Assembly: GCF_018320785.1 (NCBI RefSeq) | Contig: NC_054877.1 | Location: 26,518,329 to 26,582,328, forward strand | Direction: 5' to 3' | Length of the DNA stretch: 64,000 bases | Origin: Cheilinus undulatus | Lineage: Eukaryota > Chordata > Actinopteri > Labriformes > Labridae | Shown: piece after piece, positions 50,101 to 59,100 of the stretch | Layout: the number at the start of each line of letters is the position of its first letter | Numbering within the stretch: the first letter of the stretch is position 1 | Notes under the pieces: generated by a model | What the model was told of the DNA's origin: nothing | The model's database searches: none | The model's input: only the letters and a program-made list of their open reading frames with translations | Made by a program: the position numbers and the translations under genes

Positions 50101-53100
50101 ATCATTAGCAAAAACACCTACATCAGTGTACTTATGTGGAACATTAGTTAGGATTAAATCAAATAAGGATGACCTTGTAGGATGTTTTACATTAGGACGA
50201 GTTGGACAATGTATTAATTGGGCAAGATTAAATGAGTCACAGACAGATTTCAAGCTGTTTGATGATGGTGTCAGCCAATTGATGTTAAGATCCCCAACCA
50301 AAACAAGCTCACTCATATTAAACCTAGCAATGAAATCTGACAGTGAGGAAAGGGCCTCATTACAAATGAATGTTTTTTAGTATAAACCATTGAAAAAATC
50401 AAAGGGAGGACTAATAAAAAGGTAATAAAAAGAAGCTGAGGTTAACGAGAGCTTTAAAATACATATGTTGATCTTACAGTGCAGCCTATAGTGGAAAAAG
50501 AGATTTGTGGATCATTCTAAATTAAATGATTAAACAAAAGAGGCAGCTTTAAGGATATAAGTCTTCAACCTAGATTCAAAAGAGTATAACTATGCTGTAG
50601 ACAAAGGTTTTTTTTTATCTTAAATTTTGTTGTAGTTGCAATTTATCCTCACCTGAGCTGCCGGGTCTCCCAGGATAACCATGTACTCCTTTTATCCCAG
50701 GTACACAAGGGCCATCTCTTCCTAGAAGTCCCCTCGGACCACGGGCTCCGGGTGGACCTGGAGGCCCTCTGTCTCCTGGGCGTCCAGGTGGATTTGTAAC
50801 AGAAAAACCAGGAGGACCAGTGTCCCCAGGAGGACCTACAGAGAAAAAATAATTACATGTGTGCTCGGACCTGCACACAGAATTGGCTGGGCCCCTGAAA
50901 AACCTGTAAATGGGCCCTCCTCAGTTATGATGTAGTGATGATATCAGTGAATGTGTGTTGGATCAGTAGCATTGACAGTAGCATCCTGGCTAACAGTTAC
51001 TTTATTTTGGAGATGAAAAGTGTGCCAGTGCCAAGCTGTTATATGATTTTCATGTTTGACTTACTTATTCATACCAGTTTTAATGTTTCTATTTTCTAAC
51101 CCATTTTGGCACTTTTTTAAAAACTGTTTTTCCACATTTTCCTACACATTTAGCCTTTTTTAGCCCACTTTTGCTGCTTTTTAACCACTTTTCACATTTT
51201 TCTTCCCATCTATTTTTGCTGATGCTATCCCATTTTTGCAACTTTAAACCCATATTTGCCGCTCAGTAACCACTTCTCAGCACTTTTTTAAGCCAATTTT
51301 TGTCACTTGTGTGCCCCTTTTTTTATCCCTCTTTTTGCAATCAGTAAATTAATTTTCCCTTACAATTATTTCAGTTTTTTCGACTTTTTTCTCTGGCATA
51401 CTGAAATTTGTGCATATCATGATTAGCTGAAGTCTGACATTACTTTCCAAATGATTTAGGTAAATGAGCCCCTCCACATTATTTACATTTTAAAAAACTG
51501 GACCACGATTTTGCTGACTTCCATGCCCCCCCCAATTCAGCTGAGCTCTAGAAAGCTCTACCCTTTATCCCCCCTTATGGGTAGCATTGTGTGTTCTTAT
51601 GGAAACAAAAGTAAAACACACTATCAGTTTTTTATCAGTGGTTTTAAAACAGCTTAGGAAAATAAAATATATCAATTTTAAACTGTTTTCTTTCAGTATT
51701 CACTTATGATTTCCTGTTGCGTTCTGAATAAATAAATAACTGATTTAATGTTTCTTTTATTTCAAAACAACAATAAAAAGGACCACTTTGTTAGCTTGAC
51801 ACTGCCTGTTTTAATGTCTCATAAGCATTAACTCTTCTGTAGCTGTGTCCTGTAGTGTATTACTTACTGGAGCTGAAAAACCCCAAAAACCCAGACCATT
51901 ATTTATACATTATTCTGGTCCATAATGCCTTTCCAGACTGTTCCCAAGATTGAAAAGGTTTTTTTTTAATCTATTTATTTTTTCTTACCAAATACTTAAA
52001 ACTTGGCAAGTCTTTGGTTCAAAACAGTTCTTCAAAATCTCCGAATCTGGCAAGTGTTAAAAAAACTTTGGCATTTCAGGAAAAGCAAACTGCCAAATAA
52101 GGAAAATCTGTAAAATCTTGAAATACATGATGTAATTTACCTAAGACTCACCTTGTTGCCCTGGATCACCACGCCTGCCAGGTCTCCCTCCAGTTATAGC
52201 TACAGAGGAGAGATAGAGGAGGTCAGATTCAACTTTACTGTTGAGGATGTTGAGAAATAAAAGGGAGGCCAATGAAAAAAACAGCACTGGAAAAGAAAGC
52301 AAAATCCAGATCTTGATCAAGGGGGCAGCTGGACTTGACTGAGGTTTAAGAACTTTAATCAAGTCCAATTGGCCCCTTGATCAAGAATTGTAAAACCATG
52401 ACCTGGATGAATGAGATCCTACACAGATAAAAAAGGAAAATACATTCAAAGAGTATTAAAGCATTTGTGATAAACTGAATATAAATGATTTCTAGTCAGT
52501 AATGATGGATTCTTCTTACACATCTCTCCTTTCTGGCCAGGTGGTCCAGGGTATCCATCCTTGCCCTGGTTGCCTTTTGGCCCAGGATAACCACCTACAC
52601 CAGGCGGACCTGGGTTACCTGAGGTAAACAGAAATATAGAATGGAAAAAACAAATTCCAAAGCTGAAAAGTAAAATTTGAGTTTTTAAACAGTCAAGTTT
52701 AAAGAGTTGACTATATTTCTTGCCAGTGACATGTGGATATTATGAATTAGTTTAAGTTTAAAATGCATTTGAAAGGACTTTACCTGCTGGTCCAGTTAGT
52801 CCTGTGTGTCCCTTGCCTCCTGGAGGTCCACCTATACCTTTAGGCCCCTGGTAGCCTTGTGGCCCTGGAAAAGCAGAGTTCAGGGAGGAAATGGTAACAA
52901 AAGAAAAGTAAAATGTACAGAAATTATTGGTGCTATACATGGATCTTACCACTCACTCAACTCACAATACAATCTCATTTCTAATAAAATAAGAGTTGGT
53001 CTATGAAAAAAAGTGATTTCTTTTATCTCTGTGACAATGAAAATGTAAAAAAGTCTGTTTTTTAGAAATACACAAAATACTTTTAAATTCTAGGTTGCAT

Positions 53101-56100
53101 AATTATAAAAACAATGTATACTTTTCCTTTTTAAAAGGATATGATTAATGGGCGTCTGTGCCTTTATTTAAGAGACAGGACAGTGGCTAGAGTCAGAAAC
53201 TGAGGAAATGACATGCCAACTGCCAATAGCAAATTCCTTTCTGTGTCAAAAGTGACACTGACAATATCACATAAATACATTTTCTATCTTTTTTTTTCAA
53301 AATCAACAAAAGGATTTTTAAAAATCCTGAATTAAAAAAAATGCATGTTTAGCTAAAAATAAAAGAAAAACAAAACAAAATTGGATTAACAGAACCTGTA
53401 TCTATGGTACTTGGGCACAGAAATCTTTTTTTTTGCAACTGACTTGGTGTCAAATAAAGTAATTTTTATAGCTATAGCATAGTTTAATACAATTTAGCCT
53501 TAAAACACCACATAATGCACGTATAATCTCTGTGTCTCAAGTTTTAAATCTGCTCCGCAGCATATTTTTGCTAACACTAAATCTCCTCTTGCTTCTTTCA
53601 TGTCTGCATGTCCCTCTTCTGTAGCTACTGATGTGCAATGAGAGAAGCCAGATGTAGATAGCGCCATCTGCTGCTTAAAAAAAAACAACAGGAATGTCTT
53701 TCTGTTTGATAGATTTAAAGGTGCAGTGTGTAATATTTAGCCTTTTTGCATTTAGCAAAGCAAACTTGCTAAAAATGGAACATGATATTCTTAAGTAGGC
53801 TTCTCTGAAGTAGTATTTAGCCACCTGGATATGCTAAGATTGACTAACCCCATGATAAAGCAGTTATTAAGTAGTTTATACAAAGGTCTTTGATAAGAAA
53901 AGCACGAATAGCATTTTTTTAGGGTTTTGAAAGGGAAACAATTAAAATCGATGTTGATTTTGGCAGCAATGTGTCACTTTTTCTTTTCTCTTGGGTCCTG
54001 GGGGGGTTATCTGCTTTTCTCAGGTACATGTCAGGTTGCTCCAAGGAAAATGGTTGGGAAACACTGACTTAGAATAAGCTTTTTATTCGTAAATAGGGAG
54101 GCTCCCCTCCATGGACTCCGCCATCTTGTATTTTTGCATTTTGCATGTCTCTTCAGTCCCACAGAAGGCACCAAAAACAATGAAACAATTTGGTATATTC
54201 AAGTGATTAAACACTAATTTAGATAGGCCTGCATACAGATAATTTGTTCAATTTTTGCAAAGTTTGTTCCACTAAAATTCTATTAGACCCAATATTTCAA
54301 ACTGCACCTTTAAGATTAACCATATCTATAATGATTTTACTTTGATTTACCCCTTCGCCCAAAACCTCCTGGGTTTCCTTTGCTGCCTCTGTTTCCTGGT
54401 GGAGCTGGAGGTCCAAAAGGACCAGGCTCACCTTTCTGGCCCTTCATCGCATGTGTATTAATCAGTCCTGGTTCACCCTTAGGACAGAAAGATTAACATG
54501 AGAGCAAAAAGAGAAATTCATTTAATTCAAAACCAGAACAACCTGCATACATTTTTTAATCTGTTCTTAAAAGCTGTACTGGGTTATACTCTTCTCTGTT
54601 AAGGATCTGGTTAATGCATGTTGAAAATTTAAGATTAGCCTCAATCAACACCTTTTGTCCTCTTGGTCCAGGCAGTCCATACCCAGAGTAGTTTGGCTCT
54701 CCAGTTACTCCTTTGGGACCAGGTGGACCTGGTGCACCACCTGGACCATGTCCTCCATGGATTCCTTGTTCTCCTTTTCTACCTTGTGGACCTTTATGAG
54801 TTTAATAAAAAAGTTTTTAATAATAATAAAAAAAACAAAACACATAAAACCATGCAAGTCTTATTTCTGAGTTTTTAATATGCAAGGTTAGGTTATGTGT
54901 AAGCAAACTGAAGGTCTCACCAGGGGGTCCTCCGATTCCTGGGTCGCCAGGGACCCCAGCAGGTCCTGGTCTTCCTTCTGAAGTTGATCCATCAATACCT
55001 GGATCACCCGGGGGACCTAAAAAAAAATGTATAGATAAGCACATGGCATATGCATAAAGGCTTAAAAAGCATGTATAATACAATTATAAGATAAACCCAA
55101 ATTCAAATAAATTGTGTCCTTTTCCACTGCTGAGGTCTCAGAAGGACTGAGTATGGAAATCTGTCAGGTGGCTGGAGAGGAGCCAGTCCATGCCAGTACT
55201 TTTCAAGCACTGCTGCATATCCAGTTTGTGCATGTGTATGTGTCAGGCCTATGTGTGAGTAAATGTTGTTCTTCTTAAATGAGAAACAATGTTAAGACCT
55301 CTCAGTCCAGGGTCTCCAGGTGCCCCTCCTCTCCCTCTCTGGCCTGGTGATCCCATTCTTCCAGTGTCTCCATGAGGACCGGGCAGACCAGGCTGACCTG
55401 ACAGGATACAGGTGCAATGATACTCTCTCAGGTGTTACAGTAAACAATAATGGAGTCAAACAGTTATAAAGACAACATTTATGACTCTAGGCACTCATAA
55501 ATGCCCTTTACAACCCAAGTCTAAGATTATGTTATAAAAGCAGGTTTGAAAAAAGGGTATGTCTTCTGGACTCTAAAAGAACAGCTCCAATCTACGATAA
55601 TTTCCAACATATATGCATTGTGTGGTATCTACACAAGAATAGTTTAATGTAAAGCTTACCTGGATAACCAGAGTCACCTGGTGGCCCCAAAATGATCTCT
55701 GATGGTGGTTGTAGAGGGCCTGGGGGACCTTTGGGACCTGGGTCTCCATCCATACCTCGACGCCCCGGGAGTCCTCTGGCTCCGTCCCGACCAGTGCCAC
55801 CTGTAAACGGTAATGAGGATAACTCAGTAAGAACCAGGGTGTGAATTGCTGTGTGTGTGTGTGTGTGTGTGGGGGGGGGGGGGTCCCTTCTTCTGCTTCC
55901 CCCCTTTGATAATAAATTGAGCCTTTGCTAAGCTCCACCCCCCTTGGTTACTGTTGCTAGATCAAATCTGCCCTGCTGAATACCTAGTAGAGTACCTTCA
56001 ATCACAGTATTATTTGTTGACGGAGTGTTAGCAGATACGTTAGCATTAGGCTAAATACCTATGACTAACACTGAGGTAGCCCATGGCTAATCAAGGCAGC

Positions 56101-59100
56101 AAATATTCATGAGGTCAAGACTGAGGGCGTTATGCAAAGTACCTTCATCTTAAAACTACTGACAGCTATGCAGGAAAATGAAAGTATGAATGGATTTTGA
56201 TTTAAACATTGATGGTAGATGTTATGAAGATGAAACTTGGAGGACTGCAGACAGATGGACAACATAAACAAGAAGCAGCAGTTTTGAGCTGAATGTCTGC
56301 TTTAGCCAATCCACTGACTGAGGATAGCACAGAAGTATTCACAGTGGATGTTTATCTTTCTCTTGTTCACATAAACAATCATGGTTGGATTTTATAGTTT
56401 TAAGTGAACAGCAGCTGCAGATAAGTTCTTCAGCTTATGAAGAATAAGAAGGTAAGGCCCCAGTAACTTCAAGTAATTTAATTGAAATGCTGAGTTTCAA
56501 TGTAGTGTGTGATGAGAACTGACTATTGGTATTTCCTCAGGAGGTTGTTTGTTGTATGGAAGTAGCTTAGTAGCTAACGGGCTAACGTGAAGCTAAGTGT
56601 GTGTGTTTATGTGTTGAACGTGTCAGCATGTGAGTTGCAACAGACTGTATGTATGTAAGAAATAGCTGATCATGTTTTTCATTATGTTGTTTTAAATAAG
56701 TAATTTAAAGATAGATGAAATAATGACTTTCGCTGTAATCTTTGTTCTCATGGACTTATGTATGAGATTCCTTGCACTCGCTCTGTCTTTGGTCAAAGAG
56801 CTTTAATGTTTTTGCTCCATCGTCTTGGTCAAAGTTACAGGGTCATCTTAAACTTGAGTGTTGTGTGAGTTTAGGAGATTTCAAAAATAGAGTTAGGGAA
56901 CATTTGAACAGTGTGTGCACATGTTTTTCTGCTGAAAGCTGCTGATTTGTTGATTGATGTAACCTTTGCTCTATGTCCTGTTTAATGTCCTATGTGAAAC
57001 TTATGCTGCTGTCTTGTCCAGGACTCCCTTGTAAAAGAGATTTTTGTATCTGAATGGGAATAAATCCTGGTTAAATAAAGGTTAAATAAAATAAAATGAT
57101 AGTCGTTTTTAGTCTGATCATGTGTAATCTGTGTACACAGGCAGGCTGTAACTAGGAAACAGCTCAGGTTTAGTATCAGGCTCAGTTTTTATGGTCTGTG
57201 ACTCGGGTCAGAACTCAGAAATATGTGACACATCAGCACAAAGATAGTGAAACAACACTGCTCTTGTACAGCAGAGTAACTTCAGATAAATTACATTTTA
57301 AGCTAATGTTGAGTTAGCTTTTGATACATGTGTTAATGTTAGCTATTTGCTAACTAAACTGAATCACTGCTGCTGTTCCTGGGGTCTCAGCCTTCCACAC
57401 TGTTTTTTCATATCTAACATCTCTCCTCTCAGTTAATTGGTTTTGAGAAAGTGAAAAATGCAACACCCCACTGTACAGATTTGGAGGTCCAGGAAGCTCA
57501 TAGCTTCAGTACTCTAGTGTCTGATGAAAGCTTTTCGGGCCTCCAGTGCATAGTTACGGTTGCTAACACACCCTATACACCCCTACACCCTGTTCACCCA
57601 CGACTGTGTCGCCTCTCACAAGGACAACATCATCCTGAAGTTTGCCGACAACACCGCAGTGATAGGAGTGATCACTGGCAGGGACGAGGCAGCCTACAGG
57701 AGAGAGATGGCCGGTCTGGTGTCACGGTGTGAGGACAACAACCTCACCCTCAACACGGACAAGACGAAGGAGATGATAATGGACATGAGGAAGGAGAGGA
57801 GACCTCATCAGCCACTGTTCATCCGAGAGCTTGAAGTGGAGAGGGTGAGCAGCTTCAAATACCTGGGTGTTCACATCAGTGAAGACCTCACCTGGACATT
57901 CAACACCACACAGCTGGTTAAGAGGGCTCAACAGCGGCTGTACTTCCTGAGGAGGCTGAGGAGGTTTGGGATATCTGCAAAGATCCTCAGCAACTTTTAC
58001 AGCTGCTTCGTTGAGAGCATCCTGACCAGCTGCATCCCCGTGTGGTACAGCAGCACTTCTGCTCTGGACCGTAAACGCCTGCAGAGAGTGGTAAAGACTG
58101 CAGAGAAGATCACCAGGACTCCACTGCCCTCTCTGCAGAGCATCTACCACTGCAGAGTCCACAGGAGAGCTGCCTCCATCCTCAGGGACCCCACCCACCC
58201 ACAGCACAGACTGTTCACACTTTTGCCCTCAGACTGCAGGTACAGAAGTGTGAAATGCAGGACCAGCAGACTCAGAAACTCTTTCTTTCCCACTGTCACC
58301 AGACTCCTAAACAAGTAAATAGGATTCTCAAATGGTTGTAAATACAAACTTTTCAGTAACAACTCTGTTTGCACAACATTGTACCTTGCCAAGGCAACGC
58401 ACATACAGCCTTGCACTACATCACTTTCAACTTGACATGCTGCTCAACTTGACATGCTGCTTAACGGCCTATTCTATTTCACTGCCCTTTTTTTCATTCA
58501 GATGTATATCTATATTATATATATTTAATTTTTTATTGTGTGTATTTTTGTGTCTTGTATTTTCCCTTGTATTTCTATATCTTATATCTTATACTTTACT
58601 GTGTGGCATTCATTGTAGATGACAGAGAAAGAATTTCAGTGTTCAGGGGAACGTGTTTCCTAACTGTGCACATGACAATAAACGCTTTGAATCTTGAATC
58701 TAACTGAGGATTGGACAGTTTTAGGGAGGGGCTTAGTGAAGGGTCAGTTTTCATCTAAGGGGGGATCTTTGTTATCTCTGCTTGGACTGAATGCATCCTA
58801 CTTTTTAACAGTGGTGGTCTAATTTAAGCATTCGCTATGCGACTAAAACTTGATATATGACCCAAACTCAAGAGTTACGTACTTATACTGCGGTATGGTA
58901 GTCACTCGTGGTCTGAGTTCTAATGCTGACGAGTGAAATCAGGATAAGACTTTTTCCGCTTGTTTTTATTCATAAATTTTAAACTGATGCACTGGCAGGT
59001 AAATATACATAATACTCAAGTAGAAACCAAATATTACTACAAGAACAATAAAGTGTACCAAGTTGTACCGTATCGTGTTTTATTGTATTGCATCGTATTG

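Larger units (their letters stand above)
47480..50380 (-). mobile_element. 5'-truncated L2/CR1-like LINE
   Basis: The minus strand carries, in order: the distal endonuclease domain ([28 protein letters not shown]; 49948-50316), a linker, and the reverse transcriptase (49220-48450). A C-terminal region follows (48437-47700), then a 3'UTR whose complement contains tttatttaaccagataaaaa. Several frameshifts and a SINE insertion (49476-49668) make it dead. It lies inside the collagen intron between exons 50653 and 47133, in the same orientation as the gene. Confidence 0.85.

Noticed and set aside
57722..58207. 161-codon minus-strand frame
   Set aside because: Antisense of the LINE reverse transcriptase fragment on the + strand.
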